DNA of 64,000 nt from Burkholderia ubonensis subsp. mesacidophila. GTDB taxonomy: Bacteria > Pseudomonadota > Gammaproteobacteria > Burkholderiales > Burkholderiaceae. Where the stretch lies: assembly GCF_002097715.1 (NCBI RefSeq), contig NZ_CP020738.1, positions 1,240,001 to 1,304,000 of the forward strand, read 5' to 3'. Shown here piece after piece: positions 33,880-42,208 of this stretch. Position 1 is the first letter of the stretch, and every line of letters starts with the position of its first letter. Made by a program: the position numbers and the translations under genes. The notes beneath the pieces were generated by a model. That model was not told the DNA's origin. It saw only the letters and a list, made by a program, of their open reading frames with translations, and made no database searches.

Positions 33880-34869
33880 TCAGCGCGCGTTCGCGACCGT
33901 CACCTTGCCCGGAATCAGCTTCAGCGTGCTGAACGCATCGGCGATGTTCTGCTGGTACGCGAGCGTCGCCTCCGTGATCGGCTGGACGCCGTAGCCGGCG
34001 CGCCTGAGCGCGACCTCGAGCGTCGGCGCATCGAGGCCGACGAGCGGCGACAGCTGCGCGGCGACCTCCGGCACGTGGTCGCGCGCCCAGCGATCGACCG
34101 CGTCCACTTCGTCGAGCAGCGCGCGCAGCACCTGCGGATGTGCGGCGGCGTACTTGCGCGCGGCGAGATAGTACTGCGTGTTGCGCACGAGCCCTTCGCC
34201 GTTCGCGATCGCGCGCGCGTTCAGTTGCCGTTCGGCGGCGGCGAGGTACGGATCCCAGATCACCCACGCATCGACGTTGCGCTGCACGAACGCCGCGCGC
34301 GCATCCGCGGGCGTCAGGTAGATCGGCTGGATGTCGGTGTACGCGAGGCCCGCGTGCTCGAGCGCCTTCACGAGCAGGTAGTGGACGTTCGAGCCTTTGT
34401 TGAGCGCGACCTTCTTGCCGCGCAATTGCGCGACCGAGCGGAGCGGCGAATCGGGCAGCACGACGATCGCTTCGCCGCGCGGCGCGGGCGGTTCGCTGCC
34501 GATGTAGACGAAGTCGACACCCGCGGCCTGCGCGAAGATCGGCGGCGTTTCGCCGACGGTGCCGACGTCGATCGCGCCGGCGTTCAGCCCTTCGAGCAAC
34601 TGCGGCCCGGCGGGAAACTCGAGCCATTCGACCGCGACGCCCTGGCTCGCGAGCCGCTTTTCCAGCGTGCCGCGCGCCTTCAGCACGACGAAATTGCCGT
34701 ATTTCTGGAAGCCGATCCGCAGCCGCGCGCCGTTGCCCTGCGCATGGGCGGGCGCGCCGCCGAGCGGCGCGAGGGCGAGCCCGGCCAGCCCGGCGGCGGC
34801 GCCGTGCAGCAGCCGGCGGCGGCGCGGATCGGCCGGAGTGGTGTCGATCGGGGTGTGACGTGTGCTCAT
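33880..34869 (-). CDS. ssuA: ABC transporter substrate-binding protein, aliphatic sulfonate type
   Basis: 329-residue periplasmic binding protein of the SsuA/NrtA family. A twin-arginine-like leader (PRRRRLLHGAAAGLAGLALAPLGGAPAHA) ends about residue 43, followed by RIGFQKYGNFVVLKARGTLEKRL and the family block GKKVALNKGSNVHYLLVKALEHAGL. These proteins deliver sulfonates (or taurine/nitrate-like anions) to an ABC importer. The cognate permease and ATPase genes are not adjacent. The start is ATG 34869; longer in-frame starts add non-signal sequence. It is divergent from another binding protein gene at 35148. Confidence 0.88.
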   Translation of the reverse strand: MSTRHTPIDTTPADPRRRRLLHGAAAGLAGLALAPLGGAPAHAQGNGARLRIGFQKYGNFVVLKARGTLEKRLASQGVAVEWLEFPAGPQLLEGLNAGAIDVGTVGETPPIFAQAAGVDFVYIGSEPPAPRGEAIVVLPDSPLRSVAQLRGKKVALNKGSNVHYLLVKALEHAGLAYTDIQPIYLTPADARAAFVQRNVDAWVIWDPYLAAAERQLNARAIANGEGLVRNTQYYLAARKYAAAHPQVLRALLDEVDAVDRWARDHVPEVAAQLSPLVGLDAPTLEVALRRAGYGVQPITEATLAYQQNIADAFSTLKLIPGKVTVANAR

Positions 34870-35147
34870 CGGGCAGCCTCGGGGCAGGGAAGCGGAGACG
34901 CGGCGGGGTGACGGCGGGCACTTCGCGGTGCGCGCCGCGCCGGACGGACCCGTGACCTTACGTCGGCACCCGGGCCGCGCCAACCAATCTTTGCGCATAT
35001 CGAAAGCAGCGAATCGGCGAACGCGCCGACGCGATCCGATGCAATCCAACACGATAAGCAATGGCGAATTAATTGGTAAGCGATCCGCGACGCGCACGCG
35101 AAGATGAAGCGCAGTTCATTGCGTTTTCTCTCACCGTGATCGCCATC
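34870..35147. other. Divergent promoter region between two binding-protein genes
   Basis: No gene is supported. The part around 34980-35095 is A/T-richer (CAATCTTTGCGCATATCG, GCGAATTAATTGGTAAGCG) and probably holds both promoters. I could not define a specific operator. Confidence 0.4.
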
Positions 35148-36782
35148 ATGAAGACTCCTTTCGTTCCGTCCGTCGCGCGTCGTCTCCGGATCGGCCTGCT
35201 CGCCGGCGCGCTGTTCGCGCTCGCGGCGCCGCACGCGTTCGCCGCACCGGCCGGGAAGACGCTCGTGTACTGCTCCGAAGGCAGCCCGGCCGGTTTCGAT
35301 CCGGGCCAGCACACGACGAGCACCGACTTCGACGCGAGCACGTTCACGATCTACAACGCGCTCGTGCAATTCAAGCGCGGCACGCTCGATCCCGAGCCGG
35401 CGCTCGCGACGAGCTGGGACGTGTCGCCCGACCAGCGCGTGTACACGTTCCACCTGCGGCGCGGCGTGAAATTCCAGACCACCGCGTGGTTCAAGCCGAC
35501 CCGGCCGTTCCAGGCCGACGACGTGGTGTTCACGTTCCGCCGAATGCTCGACCCGGGCGATCCGTTCCGCAAGGCGTATCCGACGAGTTTCCCGTACTTC
35601 AGCGATCTCGGCTTCGACCGCAACATCGAGCGTATCGACAAGGTCGACGACGACACGGTGCGCTTCGTGCTGAAGACGCCCGACGTGATCTTCGTGCGCA
35701 ATCTCGCGATGGCCTTTGCGTCGATCCTGTCGGCCGAGTATGCATCGCAGCTCGCGGCGCATCATCGCGAGGCGGACATCAACCAGCTGCCGGTCGGCAC
35801 CGGGCCGTTCCAGTTGCGCGCGTACCAGAAGGACGCGGTGATCCGCTACGACGCGAACCCCGACTACTGGAAACCGGACGACGTGAAGCTCGCGCACCTG
35901 GTGTTCGCGATCACGCCCGATCCCGCGACGCGGCTGCGCAAGCTCGCGGGCGGCGAATGCCAGGTGTCGGTGTTTCCGCGGCCCGCGGATCTCGACACGG
36001 TGAAGCGCGATCCGAAGCTCACGCTGTTCTCGGGGATGGGCTTCAACGTCGGCTTCGTCGCGTACAACACGCAGCATCCGCCGCTCGACCGCGTCGACGT
36101 GCGGCGCGCGCTCGACATGGCGATCGACAAGGCCGCGATCATCAAGACCGTGTTCGGCGGCGACGCGAAGATCGCGACCAACCCGATGCCGCCCGCGCAA
36201 TGGTCGTACAACCCGCGGCTGAAGGATGCGCCGCGCGACCTCGCGGCGGCCAAGGCACTGCTGGCGCACGCGGGCTTTCCGAACGGGTTCGAGCTGACGC
36301 TGTGGGCGATGCCGGTGCAGCGCCCGTACAACCCGAACGCGCAGTTGATGGCGCAACTGATCCAGCAGGACTGGGCGAAGCTCGGCGTGCGCGCGAAGAT
36401 CGTCAGCTACGAATGGGGCGAGTACAACCGGCGCTCGAAGCTCGAAGGGCAGCACGACGCGATCCTGTACGGCTGGTCGGGCGACAACGGCGACCCGGAC
36501 AACTGGCTGGGCGCGCTGCTCGGCTGCGACGCCGTGCACGGCAGCAACCTGTCGAAGTGGTGCAACGCGGGGTTCGACCGGCTGGTCGAGCAGGCGCGCA
36601 CGCACGCCGACGTCGCGCGGCGCACGGCGCTGTACGAGCAGGCGCAGGTCGTGTTCAAGGACCAGGTGCCGTTCACGCCGATCGCCCATTCGATCGTGTC
36701 GCTGCCGGTGTCGACGCGCGTGCACGGCCTCACGTTCTCCCCGCTGGGCGGACACCGGTTCGACGGCGTGTGGCTCGATTGA
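35148..36782 (+). CDS. ABC transporter substrate-binding protein, dipeptide/oligopeptide type
   Basis: 544-residue periplasmic binding protein of the SBP_bac_5 family (DppA-like). The signal peptide is RRLRIGLLAGALFALAAPHAFA, and the mature protein starts APAGKTLVYCSEGSP. Family blocks include NALVQFKRGTLDPEPALATSWDVSPD and PVGTGPFQLRAYQKDA (about residues 215-230). The substrate is probably a dipeptide or related compound. The ATG at 35148 is chosen because the signal peptide starts there; upstream in-frame codons are not leader-like. No permease or ATPase gene lies next to it, so it may feed a transporter encoded elsewhere. Confidence 0.92.
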   Translation: MKTPFVPSVARRLRIGLLAGALFALAAPHAFAAPAGKTLVYCSEGSPAGFDPGQHTTSTDFDASTFTIYNALVQFKRGTLDPEPALATSWDVSPDQRVYTFHLRRGVKFQTTAWFKPTRPFQADDVVFTFRRMLDPGDPFRKAYPTSFPYFSDLGFDRNIERIDKVDDDTVRFVLKTPDVIFVRNLAMAFASILSAEYASQLAAHHREADINQLPVGTGPFQLRAYQKDAVIRYDANPDYWKPDDVKLAHLVFAITPDPATRLRKLAGGECQVSVFPRPADLDTVKRDPKLTLFSGMGFNVGFVAYNTQHPPLDRVDVRRALDMAIDKAAIIKTVFGGDAKIATNPMPPAQWSYNPRLKDAPRDLAAAKALLAHAGFPNGFELTLWAMPVQRPYNPNAQLMAQLIQQDWAKLGVRAKIVSYEWGEYNRRSKLEGQHDAILYGWSGDNGDPDNWLGALLGCDAVHGSNLSKWCNAGFDRLVEQARTHADVARRTALYEQAQVVFKDQVPFTPIAHSIVSLPVSTRVHGLTFSPLGGHRFDGVWLD

Positions 36783-37341
36783 CGCGGATGGGCGATCGCC
36801 GCCGAAAAAATCCCGTTCTTGCCGCAATGCGAACTCGCATGCCGGGTGAATGGAGCATGCGCCGAACAATGACATGGAACTCGCAAAAAATTGATCAGGA
36901 TTTGTCGTTTTTACTGGCTTGCGCGGGCGTATCGGTAATAAACGGACTGCGATGCGCGAGCCGCAAAATGACACGCCAATTCATGCGTGAATGAGGGAGA
37001 ACGGGCTCGATAAATGATCAGGAAGCCAATCGATCCGCGACAAATAATTGAAGCAGAAGAACAACCGGTTTAATTGTTGCGGGGTGCTATCCATAAATAC
37101 ACTCCGACGCCAAATAATTTGAATTCGTCCGGAAAATTGTCTATACCCTAGACGAATCAAGGTCGCCGGCAAGGTGCCTGCCGGCGGCGCAGCGATCGAG
37201 TCGACTCCGGGGATGTGCGCGGCCTGACGTGAAGGCCGCCGCATGCGTCGCGAATGGGCGAATGCCATGCGCAGCCACCGGAGCGGCGCAACGCCATGAC
37301 GTTCAACGGTCGATCACCGACCCCCTTACATGGAGGTTGTC
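36783..37341. other. Long A/T-rich intergenic region before the tad operon
   Basis: No gene is strongly supported. Much of 36860-37150 is visibly A/T-rich compared with its surroundings, as expected for the promoter of the flp/tad operon and for a silencer target. A 37-codon minus-strand frame (37094-36981) starts after CGGAGTG but is unrecognised. GTCTA-TACCC-TAGAC at 37138-37155 is a short inverted repeat, and 37219-37239 can form a GCGGCCT/AGGCCGC hairpin in the leader. Confidence 0.5.
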
Positions 37342-37524
37342 ATGCTGCAATACGTCAAGTCCCTGGTGCGCGACGAACGCGGTGTCAGCTCGATGGAATA
37401 TGCGGTGCTGGCCGGCATCGTCGTGGTCGCGCTCGCGGCGGTCGGCGCGATCCTCAGCAGCACGTCCGGCGGCCTGCCGAGCATCTTCTCGGCGCTGATC
37501 TCGAAGGTGACAGGCCTGATCTGA
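37342..37524 (+). CDS. flp: Flp-family type IVb pilin
   Basis: 60-residue pilin precursor, the structural subunit of the Flp/Tad pilus. The short basic leader ends in RDERG, and the mature protein begins VSSMEYAVLAGIVVVALAAVG, with Glu5 and Tyr6 as expected for processing by a TadV-type prepilin peptidase. The rest of the mature N-terminus is the membrane/assembly helix. GGAGG sits five bases before the ATG at 37342, so I prefer it to the in-frame ATG at 37330. First gene of the tad operon; located at the inner membrane before assembly. Confidence 0.95.
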   Translation: MLQYVKSLVRDERGVSSMEYAVLAGIVVVALAAVGAILSSTSGGLPSIFSALISKVTGLI

Positions 37525-37604
37525 TCCCTTGATCCCGCGCCGCCGACGCACATACGGATCCGCAGCGGTCGAACGTATCCCGCCCGGAGGCGCGCTGACG
37601 GACG

Positions 37605-38093
37605 GTGCCGTTCATGCTCCATCTCGTGCAGTTGGTGGCCACGGCCGTGCTGGCGTCGCTCGCGGTGCAGGATCTGCGCGCGCGGCGCCTGTCGAATCGC
37701 GCGGTGCTGGCGTTCGCGACGCTGTACTTCGTCGCGGCGGCGCTCGTGCGCGACGGGTTCGCGCCGGTGGGCGCCCACGTCGCGACCGGCGCGGCGATGC
37801 TGCTGCTGTTCGGCGGTTTCCGCCATGCGGGCTGGATCGGCGGCGGCGACGTCAAGCTGGCGGCCGCCGTGTTCCTGTGGGCCGGCCCGGCGCTGGCCGT
37901 GCCGGTCCTGACGATCGTCGGCGCGTGCGGTCTCGCGTGCGGCGTCGCGGCGCTCGCGGCCGTTGCGCGGCAGCGGCGCACCGCGCCCGCACACCCCGTC
38001 GCGGCGCGCGGCGTGCCATACGGCGTGCCGCTTGCGCTGGGCGGCGCGCTGTCGGTCTGGGCGTCGTTTCCACACATCGTCACGCTTACCTAA
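37605..38093 (+). CDS. tadV: Prepilin peptidase, TadV/CpaA type
   Basis: 162-residue polytopic aspartic protease that cleaves Flp prepilin and pseudopilin leaders at the inner membrane. The two catalytic aspartates are in VQDLRARRLSN (residue about 22) and the GxGD-type motif GGGDVKL (about 83-89). There are about four transmembrane helices and no N-terminal methylation domain, as in the TadV subfamily. The likely start is GTG 37605, with GGAGG 14 bases upstream; ATG 37614 is the alternative. It follows flp by 80 bases. Confidence 0.92.
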   Translation: MPFMLHLVQLVATAVLASLAVQDLRARRLSNRAVLAFATLYFVAAALVRDGFAPVGAHVATGAAMLLLFGGFRHAGWIGGGDVKLAAAVFLWAGPALAVPVLTIVGACGLACGVAALAAVARQRRTAPAHPVAARGVPYGVPLALGGALSVWASFPHIVTLT

Positions 38094-38112
38094 CCGGGGG
38101 ACGCACGCCGCC

Positions 38113-39111
38113 ATGCCCAAACCCCTGAGACTGGCCGGGCTGATCATCGCCGCCGGCATCGGCGCGTTCATCCTGCGCGAGCTGTACGTCGCCGCGTCGA
38201 CCACCAAGGCGCCGGCGGAGTCCGTGGAAGCGCGCGTGCGCGTCGCGGCCGCCGACCTGCCGGAAGGGCTGCTGCTGCGCGACAACGACCTCGCGTGGAA
38301 GCGCATCCCGCATGCGCAGGTGCCGCCGGGGGCGTTCGTCGAGTCGCAGCCGGGCGCGGACCTGAAGGGCGCGCTGCTGCGCAACCGCGTGAGCGCCGGC
38401 ACGCCGATCCGCGCAGACAACGTGATCGCGGCCGGCGCGCCGGATTTTCTCGCGGCCGCGCTGAAGCCCGGCATGCGCGCAATCTCGGTGCCGGTCGACG
38501 ACGTGTCGGGCAACGCGGGCCTGATCCAGCCGGGCGATTTCGTCGACGTGCTGCTGACCCAGCAGATCGGCGGCACGACGGCCGAGCCCGGCGCGTTCGA
38601 GGCGGAGACGGTTGTGCGGCGCGCGCGCGTGCTCGCGGTCGGCTCGGAATTCCAGCGCGCGAAGGGGCCCGCCAGCGGGGCGGACGCAACCGTCCACGCG
38701 CGCACGGTCACGCTCGAGGTCGCGCCGCGCACCGCACAGGTCGTGCTCGTTGCGACGCGCCTCGGCTCGCTGTCGCTCGCGCTGCGCAGCTTCGCGACGA
38801 GCGACCGGCGACAGCCGGCGGGCGGCGACGAGCAGGAGCCCGACACGCCGCCCGTGTGGGCCGGCGACGTGTCGCGCGCGTTCCGCGACGCGACGCGCGC
38901 GCCGGGCGCCGCGCCGGATGCCGGCGCGCGGCTGCCCCGGCAGAACAATACGGTGGTGATCTATCGCGGCTCGACGGTCGACGACGGGGCGCGCGGCGGC
39001 GGCATCGGCTTGGCCGGCGTGCCGCCGCTGCCGTCCGGGTTGCCGGGCTTGCCCGGCGGCGGCAACCTCGCCGCGCAGGCGCCACAGCCGCCGGCGGCGG
39101 CTCCGCAGTGA
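38113..39111 (+). CDS. cpaB: Flp pilus assembly protein CpaB/RcpC
   Basis: 332-residue protein with an N-terminal membrane anchor (LAGLIIAAGIGAFILREL) followed by a SAF/AFP-like beta-clip domain (EARVRVAAADLPEGLLLRDNDLAWKRIP) and the CpaB-type block AISVPVDDVSGNAGLIQPGDFVDVLLTQQ. It acts in the periplasm with the secretin during Flp pilus assembly. The C-terminal 50 residues are Pro/Gly-rich low complexity. It follows tadV by 19 bases and precedes the secretin gene. Confidence 0.92.
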   Translation: MPKPLRLAGLIIAAGIGAFILRELYVAASTTKAPAESVEARVRVAAADLPEGLLLRDNDLAWKRIPHAQVPPGAFVESQPGADLKGALLRNRVSAGTPIRADNVIAAGAPDFLAAALKPGMRAISVPVDDVSGNAGLIQPGDFVDVLLTQQIGGTTAEPGAFEAETVVRRARVLAVGSEFQRAKGPASGADATVHARTVTLEVAPRTAQVVLVATRLGSLSLALRSFATSDRRQPAGGDEQEPDTPPVWAGDVSRAFRDATRAPGAAPDAGARLPRQNNTVVIYRGSTVDDGARGGGIGLAGVPPLPSGLPGLPGGGNLAAQAPQPPAAAPQ

Positions 39112-39165
39112 CGGATCGGACCGGCCGCGCGGCGGCCGGCATTTGGGCATTTGACGAGAAAACGC

Positions 39166-40557
39166 ATGGTGCGCATGGTTCGTTGGATCGCTCTCTGGTG
39201 CCTGGCTTGCGCATCCGTGTCGGGTGCGCCCGGCGCCGCGTTCGCGCAGCGCGCGAACGCGCCTGACGCGGGCGCGCCGCTGACGCTCGCGGCCGGCAAG
39301 GGCGACCTGCTGTCGCTGCCCGAGCCCGCGACCACGATGTTCGTCGCCGATCCGTCCATCGCCGACATCCAGGTGCCGTCGCCGCGCACCGTGTTCGTGT
39401 TCGGCAAGAAGGCCGGCACGACGACGCTGATCGCGCTCGGCGCGAACCACCGGCCGATCCTGCGCAAGACCGTGATCGTGCAGGCCGATACGCCGTCGCT
39501 GCAGCGCGTGCTCGACAGCCGCTTTCCGCAATGGCAGCTGAAGGTGTCCGGCGCGCCCGGCTCGCTGATGGTGTCGGGCAAGGTGCCGAGCGGGGCCGAC
39601 GCCGACGCCGTGATGCAGTCGCTCACGCCGTACCTGCAGGACAAGGAAAAGCTCGTCAACCGGCTTACGCTGTCGCGTCCGATCCAGGTCAACCTGCGCG
39701 TGAGGGTGACCGAGGTGAGCCGCAACATTACGCAGCAACTCGGCATCAACTGGAGCGGGCTCGGCGGGTCCGGCAACTTCATCGGCGGGCTGTTCAACGG
39801 GCGCACGCTGTTCGACCCGACCACGAGCCTGTTCAACCTGTCGCCGACGGGTGCGTTCTCGGTGCTCGGCGGGTTCCGCGCGGGGCGCTGGTCGATCGAC
39901 GTCGTGCTCGACGCGCTCGACCAGGAAGGGCTGATCACGATGCTCGCCGAGCCGAACCTGACCGCGATGTCGGGCGAGACCGCGAGCTTCCTCGCCGGCG
40001 GCGAGATTCCGATTCCGGTCGCGCAGGGCGGCACCACGAACGGTGCGATCACGGTCGAGTTCAAGCCGTTCGGCGTGTCGCTCGACTTCACGCCGACCGT
40101 GCTCGCCGAGAACCGGATCAGCCTGAAGGTGCGGCCCGAGGTCAGCGAGATCGATCCGACCAACAGCGTGACGACCGGCGGCGTCAAGGTGCCCGCGCTG
40201 ACCGTGCGGCGCGTCGAGACGACGGTCGAGCTGTCGAGCGGGCAGAGCTTCGCGATCGGCGGGCTGCTGCAGAGCCAGTCGAGCGACGTCGTGTCGCAGA
40301 TCCCGGGGCTCGGCCGGCTGCCGGTGATCGGCCGGCTGTTCTCGTCGAAGAACTTCCAGGACAACAAGACCGAAGTCGTCGTGATCGTCACGCCGTACAT
40401 CGTGCAGCCGGCCGGGCCCGGCCAGCTCGAGCAGGCGATCGACACCGTCGCGCGGCCGAGCAGCGACCTGGAGTTCGCGGTGCAGCGCAACCTCGGGCTC
40501 GACCTGCTGTCGGGCGACACGCCGCGTCTCGTCGGCGCCGCGGGCTTCGTCTACTGA
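39166..40557 (+). CDS. rcpA: Flp pilus outer-membrane secretin RcpA/CpaC
   Basis: 463-residue type II/III secretin that forms the outer-membrane channel for the pilus. It has a signal peptide (IALWCLACASVSGAPGAAFAQ), N-terminal pilus-retraction and BON-like domains (PEPATTMFVADPSIADIQV, LMVSGKVPSGADAD), and the C-terminal secretin domain with LDALDQEGLITMLAEPNLTAMSGETASFLAGGEIPIPV and VPALTVRRVETTVELSSGQSFAIGGLL (about residues 250-385). I use ATG 39166; ATG 39175 and TTG 39151 are alternatives and no ribosome site decides. Third structural block of the tad operon. Confidence 0.95.
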   Translation: MVRMVRWIALWCLACASVSGAPGAAFAQRANAPDAGAPLTLAAGKGDLLSLPEPATTMFVADPSIADIQVPSPRTVFVFGKKAGTTTLIALGANHRPILRKTVIVQADTPSLQRVLDSRFPQWQLKVSGAPGSLMVSGKVPSGADADAVMQSLTPYLQDKEKLVNRLTLSRPIQVNLRVRVTEVSRNITQQLGINWSGLGGSGNFIGGLFNGRTLFDPTTSLFNLSPTGAFSVLGGFRAGRWSIDVVLDALDQEGLITMLAEPNLTAMSGETASFLAGGEIPIPVAQGGTTNGAITVEFKPFGVSLDFTPTVLAENRISLKVRPEVSEIDPTNSVTTGGVKVPALTVRRVETTVELSSGQSFAIGGLLQSQSSDVVSQIPGLGRLPVIGRLFSSKNFQDNKTEVVVIVTPYIVQPAGPGQLEQAIDTVARPSSDLEFAVQRNLGLDLLSGDTPRLVGAAGFVY

Positions 40558-40573
40558 CGCCGGGAGGGTGCCC

Positions 40574-40966
40574 ATGCGAATTCGAACCCCCATCTCCGCG
40601 CTGATCCTGCTGATGCCGCTGGCGTTCGCGGGCTGCCTGTCGGCGCCGCCGCCGCTGAGCCTGCCCGATACGACCGCGATCGGCTTCGACGGCGCGCGCG
40701 CGGTGCCGCCCGACTGCATGAAGCTGATGCAGCCGTCGCATCTCGTCGATGCGGGATACGGGCGCCCGGGCGTGCCGTTCGGCTGCGCGACCTACCGGAA
40801 CCTCGCGGCGATGCTCGCGCGGCCCGAGGACCTCGTCGCGCCGGTGCCATACGGCGGCGCCGACGCGGACGTGGCGGCCGGCGCGGTGCGCCGCTACGTC
40901 GAGGATCGCGTCAAGCAGCCGGTGCCGGGCAAGACGCTGACGACGACCGGGTCGCCCGGCCGCTGA
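40574..40966 (+). CDS. Small lipoprotein of the tad operon, CpaD-like
   Basis: 130-residue predicted lipoprotein: the signal peptide ends in a lipobox LAFAGC, so the mature protein starts at Cys20. The mature part contains FGCATYRNLAAMLARPEDLVAP, which matches the short CpaD/pilus-assembly lipoprotein pattern (cysteine followed by an N-A-x-M-x-x-P-x-D-L stretch). It probably helps outer-membrane targeting or stability of the secretin. GGGAGG precedes the ATG at 40574. It lies 16 bases after rcpA and 27 bases before tadZ. Confidence 0.82.
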   Translation: MRIRTPISALILLMPLAFAGCLSAPPPLSLPDTTAIGFDGARAVPPDCMKLMQPSHLVDAGYGRPGVPFGCATYRNLAAMLARPEDLVAPVPYGGADADVAAGAVRRYVEDRVKQPVPGKTLTTTGSPGR

Positions 40967-40993
40967 TCCCACCCACGCCTCTCTCACGCCGCC

Positions 40994-42208
40994 ATGAAAG
41001 TGCTCGCCCGCCAGAACGCCAAGCACGCCGCCCCCGCCGGCGCGGCGGACCTCATCGCGGTCGTGTCCGACCCGGGCAGCGAGGACGTGATCCGCCGCGT
41101 CGCGCAGGACCTGTCGATCACGCGCGCGCACGTGCAGCCCGGCGGGTGCGACGACGCGATCCGCCTGCTGCAGCAGAACGAGCGCTCGCCGCGCCAGCTC
41201 GTCGTCGACGTGTCGGATTCGGTGCTGCCGGTGTCGGACCTGATGCGGCTCGCGGAAGTGTGCGACCCGTCGGTGCGGGTCGTCGCGGTCGGCACGCAGA
41301 ACGACGTCGGGCTGTTCCGCAACCTGCTCGGCATCGGCGTGCAGGACTACATCGTCAAGCCGCTGACGGTCGAGCTGATGCGGCGCGCGCTGACGGCCAC
41401 CGAGTCGGTCGTGCAGGTGCGCACCGGCAAGACCGTGAGTTTCGTCGGCGCGCGCGGCGGCGTCGGCGCGACCACGATCGCGGTGAGCCTCGCGCGCTGC
41501 CTCGCGGGCGAGAAGCGCCGCCGCGTCGCGTACGTCGACCTGAACCTGCACGGCGGCGGCGCGAACTCGATGTTCGGGCTGTCCAGCAACAACGGCCTGA
41601 TCGAGCTGCTGAACATGGAGCAGCGGCCGGACGACGCGCTGTTCGAGCGCATGTTCGTCACGAAGGGCGACCGGCTGCACGTGCTGTCGGCCGAGCTCGC
41701 CTACGGCGCGGACACGCCGCTGCGCGACGCGGCCATCACGGGCCTCGTCGACATGCTGAAGGACCGCTTCCACTACGTGCTGTTCGATGTCGGCAGCGGG
41801 GCCGGCAAGCTGTTCGAGGACGCGCTCGAAGCGTCCGATCTCGTGTACATCGTCGCCGACCGGTCGGTGCACGCGGCCTACGAATCCGCGCGGCTCGCGC
41901 GCTTCGCGCGGGAGCTGCCCGGCGAGCGGCTGCTGTCGATGGTGCTGAACAACCCGCTCGCGCCGGTGGCGGGGCGCGTCGAGCCGGTCGATTTCGAGGA
42001 GGCGTTCGGCCGCGTGAAGCTGCGCGAGCTGCCGCACGAGCCGCAGACGCTCGCCGTCGCGGAAAACCTCGGCGAGCCGATCGACGGCGCGAAGCGCCAC
42101 GGCTTCCTGGACGAGATCCGGCAAATGGCGAATGGCATCACCGGCGAATCGATGGCCGTGGCCGAGCCGTGGTACGCACGGTTCGTCAAATGGAGGAGAG
42201 GAGCGTGA
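40994..42208 (+). CDS. tadZ: Pilus localisation ATPase TadZ/CpaE
   Basis: 404-residue MinD/ParA-like protein. The N-terminal receiver-like pseudo-REC domain (residues 15-130: IAVVSDPGSEDVIRRVAQDL) is followed by an atypical P-loop SFVGARGGVGATTIAVSLARCLAG, with GGVGATT replacing the classic GGxGKTT, as in TadZ. It binds the membrane at the pole and recruits the Tad machine. Its TGA overlaps the tadA ATG (TGATG), so translation is coupled. Confidence 0.93.
   Translation: MKVLARQNAKHAAPAGAADLIAVVSDPGSEDVIRRVAQDLSITRAHVQPGGCDDAIRLLQQNERSPRQLVVDVSDSVLPVSDLMRLAEVCDPSVRVVAVGTQNDVGLFRNLLGIGVQDYIVKPLTVELMRRALTATESVVQVRTGKTVSFVGARGGVGATTIAVSLARCLAGEKRRRVAYVDLNLHGGGANSMFGLSSNNGLIELLNMEQRPDDALFERMFVTKGDRLHVLSAELAYGADTPLRDAAITGLVDMLKDRFHYVLFDVGSGAGKLFEDALEASDLVYIVADRSVHAAYESARLARFARELPGERLLSMVLNNPLAPVAGRVEPVDFEEAFGRVKLRELPHEPQTLAVAENLGEPIDGAKRHGFLDEIRQMANGITGESMAVAEPWYARFVKWRRGA

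Noticed and set aside
37330..37341. The earlier ATG of flp as start
   Set aside because: It lies on top of the GGAGG that serves the ATG at 37342, and the shorter leader fits Flp pilins better.
38086..40719. An 877-residue minus-strand open frame over cpaB and rcpA
   Set aside because: Antisense to well-recognised tad genes, with shadow-type composition.
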